From positions 79,501 to 143,500 of the forward strand of contig NZ_CP150662.1 of NCBI RefSeq assembly GCF_038024125.1: DNA of 64,000 nt, written 5' to 3'. This DNA is from Polaribacter gangjinensis (GTDB lineage Bacteria > Bacteroidota > Bacteroidia > Flavobacteriales > Flavobacteriaceae). A program made the position numbers and the translations under genes. The notes below the pieces were generated by a model. The model saw only the letters and a list, made by a program, of their open reading frames with translations, was not told where the DNA came from and ran no database searches. Shown one piece after another: positions 35,550 through 44,390 of the stretch. Position 1 is the first letter of the stretch. Each line of letters begins with the position of its first letter.

Positions 35550-37478
35550 ATGAAAAATAGTTTTTTGTTGCTTATTTTTATAGTATTTATTTCTTGTAAT
35601 AATTCAAACAAAGAATCAATGAATACCGAAATTAAAGAGGTTTCAAACACGTTTTTAGAGCGTGTTGAGCCGCCAAATTGGTGGATTGATTTCAAAGATT
35701 CATCATTGCAATTATTAGTCAAAGAAACAAATATTGGAAGCGCAAAACCAACGATTTCTTATGAAGGTGTAAGCATTCAAAAAGTACATCAAGCAAAAAG
35801 TAAAAATTATTTATTTATTGATTTACAAATTGATAAAAATACAAAAGCAGGCAAATTTGATATCGTTTTTACTTTTAATGACGGAACAACCAAAACTCAT
35901 ACTTATGAATTAAAAGAAAGACAAAAATCTTCTGAAAAATATGTTGGTTTTAACAGTACAGATGCTATTTATTTGATAACTCCTGATCGTTTTGCAAATG
36001 CAGATGAAACCAATGATATCAACGAAAATTTAAATGAAAAAATCATCAATAGAAAAGATGATTATGCACGTCATGGAGGAGATATCAAAGGAATTACCAA
36101 TCACATCGATTACATTGCTGATTTAGGTTTTACTGCAGTTTGGCCAACTCCAGTTTTAACGAATGATATGTTCAGAGGTTCTTATCATGGGTATGCAATG
36201 ACCGATTTTTATCAAGTAGATCCTCGTTTTGGAACACTTGCTGAGTATCAAGAATTGGCAAATGAATTGCGCAAAAAAGACATGAAACTCATCATGGATC
36301 AAGTAGCAAATCACTGTGGTTTAGAACATTGGTGGATGAAAGATTTGCCTTTTAATGATTGGGTAAATAACCAAGATTATTATGAAAAAAATAAGGAAAA
36401 TTGGAACAACCAAACTGTAAAAGTTTCTAATCACAGGCGTACTACAAATCAAGATTTGTATGCTGCTGAAGCTGATAAAAGCGGCAATAACGAAGGTTGG
36501 TTTGTAGATACAATGCCCGATTTAAATCAACGTAATCCGTTCATGGCAAAATACATCATTCAAAATAGTATTTGGTGGATTGAAACGTTGGGTTTAGGTG
36601 GTATCAGACAAGATACTTATCCTTATCCTGACAAGCAATTCATGAGTAATTGGGCCGGAGCAATTATGAACGAATACCCCAATTTTTCGATTGTTGGAGA
36701 AGAGTGGAGTTACAATCCGTTGTTAATTGGCTATTGGCAAAAAGGTGCAAAAAACAAAGATGGATATGAATCGAATTTAACATCAACCATGGATTTTGCT
36801 ATGCAAAATAATATTGTTGAAGCTTTTTCACAACATGAAAGTTACAATTCTGGTTTGACAAAAATTTATGAAGGTTTGGCAAATGATTTTCATTATGCTT
36901 CTCCAAAAGACATTCTAATTTTTCCTGATAATCATGATATGAGTCGAATTTTCACACAATTAAAAGGAGATGTAGTCAATACCAAAATGGCACTAAGTTA
37001 TTTGTTGATGTTGCCAAGAATTCCACAAATTTATTACGGAACAGAAATTTTGATGAATGATTTTGCAAAACCTGGGGATCATGGTTTGATTAGAACTGAT
37101 TTTCCTGGAGGTTGGAAAGGTGATGTTGTAAACGCATTTACTGGTGAAGGTTTGACTGATGATCAAAAAGAAATGCAATTGTTCTTAAAAAAAGTATTGA
37201 ATTTTAGAAAAAATAGCAAAGCAATTCACGAAGGAAAAACGTTGCATTTTGCTCCTGAAAACGGAACGTATTTTCTTTTTAGAATCAAAGATGATGAGAC
37301 AATTGTTCATATCATTAATAAAAACGACAAACCAATTTCTATTGATTTGAATCGTTTTAAAGAGGTAAAATTGAAAGGAAAAACGCTTAAAAATATATTG
37401 ACTGGAGAAAATTTTACTTGGAATCAAACCATTCAACTCACTGAAAAAGGAAGTCTTATTTTAACCACAAAATTGTAA
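35550..37478 (+). CDS. GH13 lipoprotein, SusA/neopullulanase-like
   Basis: This 642-residue lipoprotein (lipobox VFISC, Cys16) has an N-terminal cyclomaltodextrinase-type Ig domain (about 35-130, VEPPNWWIDFKDSSLQLLV in part) and a GH13 barrel. The catalytic residues are Asp355 in GGIRQDTYP, Glu384 in IVGEEWS and Asp463 in FPDNHDMSR. The architecture matches neopullulanase/SusA-type periplasmic enzymes. The residues after Cys16 are NNSNKES with no acidic run, which favours a periplasmic rather than surface location. It cuts imported maltodextrins. The esterase-like gene follows after 2 bp. Confidence 0.92.
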   Translation: MKNSFLLLIFIVFISCNNSNKESMNTEIKEVSNTFLERVEPPNWWIDFKDSSLQLLVKETNIGSAKPTISYEGVSIQKVHQAKSKNYLFIDLQIDKNTKAGKFDIVFTFNDGTTKTHTYELKERQKSSEKYVGFNSTDAIYLITPDRFANADETNDINENLNEKIINRKDDYARHGGDIKGITNHIDYIADLGFTAVWPTPVLTNDMFRGSYHGYAMTDFYQVDPRFGTLAEYQELANELRKKDMKLIMDQVANHCGLEHWWMKDLPFNDWVNNQDYYEKNKENWNNQTVKVSNHRRTTNQDLYAAEADKSGNNEGWFVDTMPDLNQRNPFMAKYIIQNSIWWIETLGLGGIRQDTYPYPDKQFMSNWAGAIMNEYPNFSIVGEEWSYNPLLIGYWQKGAKNKDGYESNLTSTMDFAMQNNIVEAFSQHESYNSGLTKIYEGLANDFHYASPKDILIFPDNHDMSRIFTQLKGDVVNTKMALSYLLMLPRIPQIYYGTEILMNDFAKPGDHGLIRTDFPGGWKGDVVNAFTGEGLTDDQKEMQLFLKKVLNFRKNSKAIHEGKTLHFAPENGTYFLFRIKDDETIVHIINKNDKPISIDLNRFKEVKLKGKTLKNILTGENFTWNQTIQLTEKGSLILTTKL

Positions 37479-37480
37479 TC

Positions 37481-38434
37481 ATGAGGAAAATTCTTTTTTT
37501 TAGCGGACTTTTTTTATTGATAATTTCTTGCAGTCAAAATTCTAAAACGACCTTTTCTAAAATTAAATCGTATCATTTAGAAAGTGCTGTTTTATCATCA
37601 GGAAAACTGCTCAGAATTGATACGTTTCCATCAAAAAATATTACCCCAAGAACGGTTGATATTTGGCTACCAAAAAATTATTCTGATGAAAAAAAATATG
37701 CAGTTTTATACATGCATGATGGGCAAATGTTGTTTGATTCTACCACAACTTGGAACAAACAAGAATGGCGAATTGATGAAGCAGCAACCGATTTAATGGA
37801 GCAAAAAATCACCAAAGATTTTATAGTTGTAGGTGTTCATAATATTGCTGCTATTCGTTGGAATGATTTGTTTCCTGAAAAAGCAATGGATTTTATGGAT
37901 GTAAATTCAAAAAACGAAGTATTTAAAAAAGCCCAAGAAAACAATATTTCTATAGATTTTAAAGGTGATGAATATGTAAAATTCATCGTAAATGAGTTAA
38001 AACCATACATTGATGCTACATTTTCTGTGTTTTCAGATAAAGAAAACACCTTTGTTGCAGGCTCTTCAATGGGTGGATTAATGTCTATGTATGCAATTTC
38101 AGAATATCCAAACATATTTCAAGGAGCAGCTTGTATTTCAACACATTGGGTTGGAGCTATGGCTCAAGAAAACAATCCTTTTCCGAATGCAATTTTTACT
38201 TATGTAGCTGCAAATGTTCCAGATTCAAAAACACACAAACTGTATTTTGATTATGGTGATCAAACCTTAGATCGACATTATCCACAATATGCACCAACTG
38301 TCGATTCAATTTACATGAGTAAAGGATACACTATTGAAAATTTTAGAAATATTCATTTTCCAAATACGGATCATTCAGAAAAGTCATGGCAAAACAGAAT
38401 TCATATTCCGTTGACTTTTTTATTGAAAAAGTAA
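37481..38434 (+). CDS. Esterase-family (alpha/beta hydrolase) lipoprotein
   Basis: This 317-residue lipoprotein (lipobox LIISC, Cys17) is of the putative esterase family (Fes/IroE/esterase D-like). It has the early motif YMHDGQMLFD, the nucleophile elbow GSSMGG at about residue 194-199, and a likely catalytic His in PNTDHSEKSW near the C-terminus. Its place in the middle of a maltodextrin operon, 2 bp after a GH13 gene, suggests it removes acyl groups from alpha-glucan products or binds them. No substrate is evident from sequence. The post-cysteine residues SQNSKTT suggest a periplasmic location. Confidence 0.82.
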   Translation: MRKILFFSGLFLLIISCSQNSKTTFSKIKSYHLESAVLSSGKLLRIDTFPSKNITPRTVDIWLPKNYSDEKKYAVLYMHDGQMLFDSTTTWNKQEWRIDEAATDLMEQKITKDFIVVGVHNIAAIRWNDLFPEKAMDFMDVNSKNEVFKKAQENNISIDFKGDEYVKFIVNELKPYIDATFSVFSDKENTFVAGSSMGGLMSMYAISEYPNIFQGAACISTHWVGAMAQENNPFPNAIFTYVAANVPDSKTHKLYFDYGDQTLDRHYPQYAPTVDSIYMSKGYTIENFRNIHFPNTDHSEKSWQNRIHIPLTFLLKK

Positions 38435-38481
38435 GTTTTTAAGCTAATTGCCAATTTTTCAACAAATTATAATAGCATTAC

Positions 38482-40857
38482 ATGAAAAAAAATATTTTCT
38501 ATTTATTTATTTGTATTTCATCAATAGTATTTTCTCAAAACGCAGAAAGAAAATTTTTAAGTGCTGATTTTAAAAATCAAATTATCAATATCAAAGTTTC
38601 TGATGGAAGTTACAAAATTCAATTTTACAATAAATACATTGTTGAAACAAGTTTTATTCCAACAGAGGAAACCTTTTCAAAGAAATCTCATGCAGTAGTT
38701 TTACAACCTGAAAAGACCATTTTTAAAACCCAAGAAACAACCGATTTTATTGAAATTATTTCTGATGGAATTCAAATAAAAATTCAAAAAAATCCTTTTC
38801 AAATTTCCTATTTCTATCAAAATAAAACACTTATTTCTGAAAAACTAGGGTATCAAAAAGATTCCATTCATGAGAAAATTCAGTTGAATTTAGATCAAAA
38901 TGAAGTGTTATATGGAGCAGGAGCAAGGGCTTTAGGGATGAACAGACGTGGCAATCGTTTGCAATTGTACAACAAAGCACATTATGGGTATGAAACACGC
39001 TCAGAATTGATGAATTTTACAATGCCAATTGTTATTTCATCTAAAAAATATTTGATTCATTTTGATAATCCAGCTATCGGATTTTTAGATTTAGACAGTA
39101 AAAAAGACAATTCATTAACTTACGAAACAATTTCAGGAAGAAAAACATATCAAATTATTGTAGGTGATTCTTGGAAAAATTTAGTAGAAAATTATACGGA
39201 TTTAACAGGAAAACAACCTTTGCCACCAAGATGGGTTTTAGGGAATTTTTCAAGCAGATTTGGATATCATTCTCAAAAAGAAACTGAACAAACCATTCAA
39301 AAGTTTCAAGAAGAAAAAATTCCTGTTGATGCTGTAATTTTAGATTTGTATTGGTTTGGAAAAACCATTCAAGGAACTATGGGAAATTTGGAAGTGGACA
39401 AAGATTCTTTTCCAGATATGAAAGGGATGATTTCTAAGTTTAAAAGCAAAGGAGTAAAAACAGTTTTAATTACAGAACCTTTTATTTTAAGCAACTCAAA
39501 AAAATGGAATGAAGCCGTTGAAAAAGATGTTTTGGCAAAAGATTCTGTTGGAAATCCTGCAAAATACGATTTCTATTTTGGCAACACAGGTATTGTAGAT
39601 ATTTATAAAAATGAAGGAAAATTTTGGTTTTGGAATATCTATCAAGATATTTTAAATCTAGGAGTAAAAGGACTTTGGGGCGATTTAGGTGAGCCTGAAG
39701 TTTTGCCTTCTTGGGTAAAATTCCATCAAGCCAAAGCAGATGAAGTTCATAATATTTATGGTCATGATTGGGCAAAATTGATTTTTGATGGTTACAAAAA
39801 TGATTTTCCAACAGAAAGACCTTTTATTTTAATGCGAGCTGGGTATTCTGGTTCTCAACGTTTTGGCATGATTCCTTGGTCTGGAGATGTCAATAGAACT
39901 TGGGGAGGTTTTCAATCACAACCAGAAATTGCGTTGCAAATGGGTATGCAAGGTTTAGGATATATGCATTCTGATTTGGGTGGATTTGCTGGTGCAAATT
40001 TAGATGATAATTTATACACGAGATGGTTGCAATATGGTGTTTTTCAGCCAATTTACAGACCTCATGCACAAGATGATGTGCCAAGTGAACCTGTTTTTAG
40101 AAGCGAAAGAGCTAAAAAATTGGCAAAAAAAGCGATTGAATTACGCTATCAATTACTACCTTATAATTATCATTTAGCTTTTGAAAATCATCAAAAAGGA
40201 TTGCCTTTGATGCGTCCACTTTTTTTTGAAGAAGATTCTGAAAAATTACTGACAAATTCGACTTCTTATTTGTGGGGAAATGATTTTTTAATTACTCCAA
40301 TTTTAAAAGATAGCATTACATCCAAAGAGATTTATTTTCCAAAAAATAGCAATTGGTTTGATTTTTATACTGATGAAAAAATAGCAGGAGGACAATCAAA
40401 AACAGTAACTGTATCTGAAGAAAATATCCCAACTTTTGTAAAAGCTGGTTCATTTATTCCCATGACTAGTATTATACAAACTACGGATAATTATACTGGA
40501 AATCAATTGATTGTACATTATTATCACGATGCAACAGTTGTTGAAAGTGAGCGAAAATTATATAATGATGATGGAATTACAGCCAATGCTTTTGAAAATG
40601 GCAGCTATGAAATTTTAGAATTTGAAGCTGAAATGGAAAAAAAATGGTTAGAGATTGATATAGAATCCGAAATTGGAAGTCAATGGATTTCTTCAGAAAA
40701 AGAAATTACATTGATTGTTCATAATATCAATTGGAGCCCTAAAAAGATAAAAATTAATGGAAAAAATATAAAAATTTCTCCTAAAAATAATCAACTATCA
40801 ATTCCAATAAAATGGAATTTTCAAAAAGAATTAAAAATTAAAATATCATTAAAATAA
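38482..40857 (+). CDS. GH31 alpha-glucosidase
   Basis: This 791-residue enzyme has a cleaved signal peptide (about 1-19, VFSQ) and the GH31 layout: N-terminal beta-sandwich, (beta/alpha)8 barrel, and C-terminal beta domains. The nucleophile Asp401 is in GLWGDLGEPE and the acid/base Asp469 in IPWSGDVNRTW. It probably trims alpha-1,4 or alpha-1,6 glucose from oligosaccharide ends in the periplasm. It is preceded by a 47-bp gap after the esterase and followed by a GH13 gene after 8 bp. Confidence 0.93.
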   Translation: MKKNIFYLFICISSIVFSQNAERKFLSADFKNQIINIKVSDGSYKIQFYNKYIVETSFIPTEETFSKKSHAVVLQPEKTIFKTQETTDFIEIISDGIQIKIQKNPFQISYFYQNKTLISEKLGYQKDSIHEKIQLNLDQNEVLYGAGARALGMNRRGNRLQLYNKAHYGYETRSELMNFTMPIVISSKKYLIHFDNPAIGFLDLDSKKDNSLTYETISGRKTYQIIVGDSWKNLVENYTDLTGKQPLPPRWVLGNFSSRFGYHSQKETEQTIQKFQEEKIPVDAVILDLYWFGKTIQGTMGNLEVDKDSFPDMKGMISKFKSKGVKTVLITEPFILSNSKKWNEAVEKDVLAKDSVGNPAKYDFYFGNTGIVDIYKNEGKFWFWNIYQDILNLGVKGLWGDLGEPEVLPSWVKFHQAKADEVHNIYGHDWAKLIFDGYKNDFPTERPFILMRAGYSGSQRFGMIPWSGDVNRTWGGFQSQPEIALQMGMQGLGYMHSDLGGFAGANLDDNLYTRWLQYGVFQPIYRPHAQDDVPSEPVFRSERAKKLAKKAIELRYQLLPYNYHLAFENHQKGLPLMRPLFFEEDSEKLLTNSTSYLWGNDFLITPILKDSITSKEIYFPKNSNWFDFYTDEKIAGGQSKTVTVSEENIPTFVKAGSFIPMTSIIQTTDNYTGNQLIVHYYHDATVVESERKLYNDDGITANAFENGSYEILEFEAEMEKKWLEIDIESEIGSQWISSEKEITLIVHNINWSPKKIKINGKNIKISPKNNQLSIPIKWNFQKELKIKISLK

Positions 40858-40865
40858 CTTTAAAA

Positions 40866-42740
40866 ATGAGCAAACTAACAAAAATTTTAAGCATTAGTAT
40901 AGTATTGATTTTATGGAGTTGTTCATCAAAAAATGATGCAGAAAAGAAGATGGAAGTGAATCAAAATAATAAAAAAATAGTTGTATATCAAGTGTTTACA
41001 CGATTATTTGGCAATACAAACACAACTAATAAACCTTGGGGAACTTTAGCCGAAAATGGCGTAGGAAAATTCAATGATTTTACTGACAAAGCGCTCTCTG
41101 AAATCAAAAATCTTGGAGTTACTCATATTTGGTACACAGGCGTTCCTCATCATGATGTAATTACGGATTATACTGAATTCGGAATCTCAAATGACGATCC
41201 AGATGTGGTTAAAGGACGTGCAGGTTCACCTTACGCAGTAAAAGATTATTACAATGTAAATCCTGATTTGGCAGTAAATGTAGCCAATCGTTTGCAAGAA
41301 TTTGAAGCTTTGATTGAACGTTCACACAACAATGGTTTGAAAGTTATTATTGATATTGTTCCAAATCACGTGGCTCGTAATTACCAAAGTTTGACAAATC
41401 CTGTAGGTGTTAAAGATTTTGGAGCTGATGACAATACAAATGTTGTTTATGATGTAAATAATAATTTTTACTACAATCCGAATGAAGCTTTTGAAGTTCC
41501 TGAGTTTTTAAATAATTACGAACCTTTAGGAGGTGAAAATCATCCTTTATCTGATAAAAAATTTGATGAAAATCCAGCAAAATGGACAGGAAACGGATCA
41601 AGAATTTCAAAACCTAGTTTTTATGATTGGTATGAAACTGTAAAAATCAATTATGGAGTTTCTCTTGAAGGAAAAAAAGATTTTGATGAATTGCCTGTTG
41701 GATTTGAAAACAAAGATTACAAATCACATTTTGAATTTTGGAAAGACAAAAAAGTACCAAATTCATGGGTAAAATTTAAAGATATTGCTTTGTATTGGAT
41801 TGCAAAAGGTGTTAATGGATTTCGTTTTGATATGGCTGAAATGGTGCCTGTTGAATTTTGGAGTTATTTAAATTCGCACATTAAAATGAAAAATTCAGAC
41901 GCCTTTTTATTGGCAGAAGTGTACAACCCAAGTTTGTATAGAGATTATATCAAAAAAGGAAAAATGGATTATTTATACGACAAAGTGCAGTTGTATGATA
42001 CCTTAAAAAATGTCATGCAAGGTCGTGGTTTAACAGATCATATTCCACCAATTCAAGATGATTTGAAAGATATTGAACATCACATGTTGCATTTCCTTGA
42101 AAATCATGATGAACAGCGTATTGCAAGCCCAGAATTTGCTGGAAATTACGAAAAAGGAAAACCAGCAATGGTAGTTTCAGCAACTATTTCAACATCACCA
42201 ACTATGATTTATTTTGCGCAAGAATTAGGTGAAGATGGTTCAGAAAATGCTGGTTTTGGAGCTCCTTCAAGAACTTCTATTTTTGATTATATTGGCGTTC
42301 CAGCTTTGCAACGTTGGGTAAATGATAAAAATTTCGATGGAGGAAAATCAACAAAAGAAGAATTGGCATTGCGTGATTTTTACAAACGATTGTTAAATTT
42401 TACAATTTCGAGCAATGCTTTGATGGGTGAATATCAAGATTTACATCTTTACAACAGAAAAAATACTGAAAATTATTCATCAAAAATTTTGTCTTTTTCA
42501 CGATTTTCAGAAAGTGAAAAATTGATCATTATTTCAAACTTTGATGCAGATAAAACACATCAATTTGAATTAAAAATCCCTTCAGAAATTATTAAAAAGT
42601 GGCATTTAAACGACGGAACCTTTTTGGTAAGAGATCAATTATATGGAAAAAAATCATTCGATTTGAAAGTGAAAAATGCTGAAGCAACTGTCAAAATTTT
42701 GATAAATCCATTAGAATCATTCATCTTAAAACTACAATAA
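40866..42740 (+). CDS. GH13 alpha-amylase family lipoprotein
   Basis: This 624-residue lipoprotein (lipobox LILWSC, Cys19) has the GH13 barrel starting at VYQVFTRLFG. The calcium/substrate motif VIIDIVPNHVAR lies in region I, the nucleophile Asp322 is in GFRFDMAEM, the acid/base Glu351 in LLAEVYN and the transition-state Asp415 in LENHDEQR. A C-terminal all-beta domain follows. The full set of catalytic residues implies it is active. Product specificity (endo-amylase, transferase or exo-acting) cannot be told by eye. It is probably periplasmic (CSSKNDAE after the lipobox has little early charge). The next GH13 gene starts 3 bp later. Confidence 0.92.
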   Translation: MSKLTKILSISIVLILWSCSSKNDAEKKMEVNQNNKKIVVYQVFTRLFGNTNTTNKPWGTLAENGVGKFNDFTDKALSEIKNLGVTHIWYTGVPHHDVITDYTEFGISNDDPDVVKGRAGSPYAVKDYYNVNPDLAVNVANRLQEFEALIERSHNNGLKVIIDIVPNHVARNYQSLTNPVGVKDFGADDNTNVVYDVNNNFYYNPNEAFEVPEFLNNYEPLGGENHPLSDKKFDENPAKWTGNGSRISKPSFYDWYETVKINYGVSLEGKKDFDELPVGFENKDYKSHFEFWKDKKVPNSWVKFKDIALYWIAKGVNGFRFDMAEMVPVEFWSYLNSHIKMKNSDAFLLAEVYNPSLYRDYIKKGKMDYLYDKVQLYDTLKNVMQGRGLTDHIPPIQDDLKDIEHHMLHFLENHDEQRIASPEFAGNYEKGKPAMVVSATISTSPTMIYFAQELGEDGSENAGFGAPSRTSIFDYIGVPALQRWVNDKNFDGGKSTKEELALRDFYKRLLNFTISSNALMGEYQDLHLYNRKNTENYSSKILSFSRFSESEKLIIISNFDADKTHQFELKIPSEIIKKWHLNDGTFLVRDQLYGKKSFDLKVKNAEATVKILINPLESFILKLQ

Positions 42741-42743
42741 TTC

Positions 42744-44387
42744 ATGAAGAAAATACTTTTTTTACTTGCTTTTTCAATCTTTTTTGGATGTAAAGTCCAA
42801 GATAAAAAGTCCATGTTACCCTCAGAAAATGAGTTTGTATGGGAAGGAGCAAACGTATATTTTTTATTGACAGATCGTTTTAATAACGGAGATAAAACTA
42901 ATGACCTCAATTTTAACAGAACCAAAACACCAGGCAAATTGCGTGGTTTTGAAGGAGGAGACTTGAAAGGAATTACCCAAAAAATTAAAGAAGGGTATTT
43001 TACGAAATTAGGAATCAATGCCATTTGGATGACTCCAATTGTTGAGCAAATTCATGATGCAACAGACGAAGGTTCAGGAGTTTCTTATGGATTTCACGGT
43101 TATTGGACAAAAGATTGGACAGCTATTGATCCCAATTTTGGTACTAAAAACGATTTGAAAGAATTGGTTGAGGTTGCTCACCAAAATGGCATCCGAATTT
43201 TACTAGATGCTGTAATCAATCATACAGGACCTATTACTGAAAAAGATCCAGTTTGGCCATCAGATTGGGTAAGAACCTCTCCAAAATGTTCTTTTGATTC
43301 TTATCAAAATACGGTTTCATGTACGCTAGTTGAAAATTTACCAGATATCAAAACTGATAGTAATGCATCTGTTGATTTACCACCTCAATTGATTGAAAAA
43401 TGGAAAAAAGAAGGCAGGTTAGACCAAGAAATGGCTGAATTAGATGCTTTTTTCAAAAAAACAGCCTATCCAAGAGCACCTCGTTTTTACATCATGAAAT
43501 GGCTAGCTGATTACATTACAGAATTCGGAATTGATGGTTATAGAGTTGATACAGTGAAACATACAGAAGAACATGTGTGGCAAGAATTTAGACAAGTGTG
43601 TGATGCTGCTTTTGTAGAATATAAAAAAAATAACCCTGAAAAAGTATTAGATTCTAACGGATTTTACTTGGTTGGTGAAGTGTATAATTATGCTATTTCT
43701 CATGGAAAATCTTTTGATTTTGGCGATAGAAAAGTCAATTATTTTGATGAATCTTTCAATAGTTTGATCAATTTTGAAATCAAATGGAATGTAAAACAAT
43801 TGTCAGCCAAACAAGTATTTCAGAAGTATGATTCATTACTAAATTCGGAATTGAAAAATTACGGAATTTTAAATTATATGACATCTCATGATGATGGGCA
43901 ACCTTTTGATAAAGATCGAGAAGCTCCCTACAAAACAGCTACAATGTTATTGTTAACTCCAGGAACTTCACAAGTTTATTATGGAGATGAATCTGCGAGA
44001 AACTTAGTCGTAGAAGGTGCAAATGGTGATGCAAATTTACGCTCTTTTATGAATTGGGATGATATCAACAAAAATCCTGACACTAAAAAAATTCTAAAAC
44101 ATTGGCAAAAATTAGGTCAATTTAGAGCAAAACATCCTGCTGTTGGTGCTGGAAAACACCAAATTATTTCCGAAGAAAATGGTTTGATTTTTTCAAGAAT
44201 TTACAAAAATGATATGGTCATTATTGGAATAGATTTGCTTGAAAATGACATCAAAATTGATGTATCTTCTGTTTTTAAAGAAGGAGATAAACTCAAAGAA
44301 TTTTATTCAAACCAAGAAATTACTGTAAAAAATGGAAAACTTTCATTTGTCTCTGAATTTCCTATTGTTTTATTGGAAAAAATGTAG
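42744..44387 (+). CDS. GH13 alpha-amylase family lipoprotein, second of a tandem pair
   Basis: This 547-residue lipoprotein (lipobox IFFGC, Cys16) opens its barrel with NVYFLLTDRFNNGD, and has RILLDAVINHTG, Asp269 in GYRVDTVKH, Glu312 in LVGEVYN and Asp383 in TSHDDG. The DRFNNGD opening is typical of bacterial amylase and cyclodextrin-glucanotransferase-like groups. A short C-terminal beta domain completes it. It differs strongly from the upstream GH13 protein, so it is not a recent duplicate. The GH97 gene follows after 3 bp. Confidence 0.92.
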   Translation: MKKILFLLAFSIFFGCKVQDKKSMLPSENEFVWEGANVYFLLTDRFNNGDKTNDLNFNRTKTPGKLRGFEGGDLKGITQKIKEGYFTKLGINAIWMTPIVEQIHDATDEGSGVSYGFHGYWTKDWTAIDPNFGTKNDLKELVEVAHQNGIRILLDAVINHTGPITEKDPVWPSDWVRTSPKCSFDSYQNTVSCTLVENLPDIKTDSNASVDLPPQLIEKWKKEGRLDQEMAELDAFFKKTAYPRAPRFYIMKWLADYITEFGIDGYRVDTVKHTEEHVWQEFRQVCDAAFVEYKKNNPEKVLDSNGFYLVGEVYNYAISHGKSFDFGDRKVNYFDESFNSLINFEIKWNVKQLSAKQVFQKYDSLLNSELKNYGILNYMTSHDDGQPFDKDREAPYKTATMLLLTPGTSQVYYGDESARNLVVEGANGDANLRSFMNWDDINKNPDTKKILKHWQKLGQFRAKHPAVGAGKHQIISEENGLIFSRIYKNDMVIIGIDLLENDIKIDVSSVFKEGDKLKEFYSNQEITVKNGKLSFVSEFPIVLLEKM

Positions 44388-44390
44388 CTT

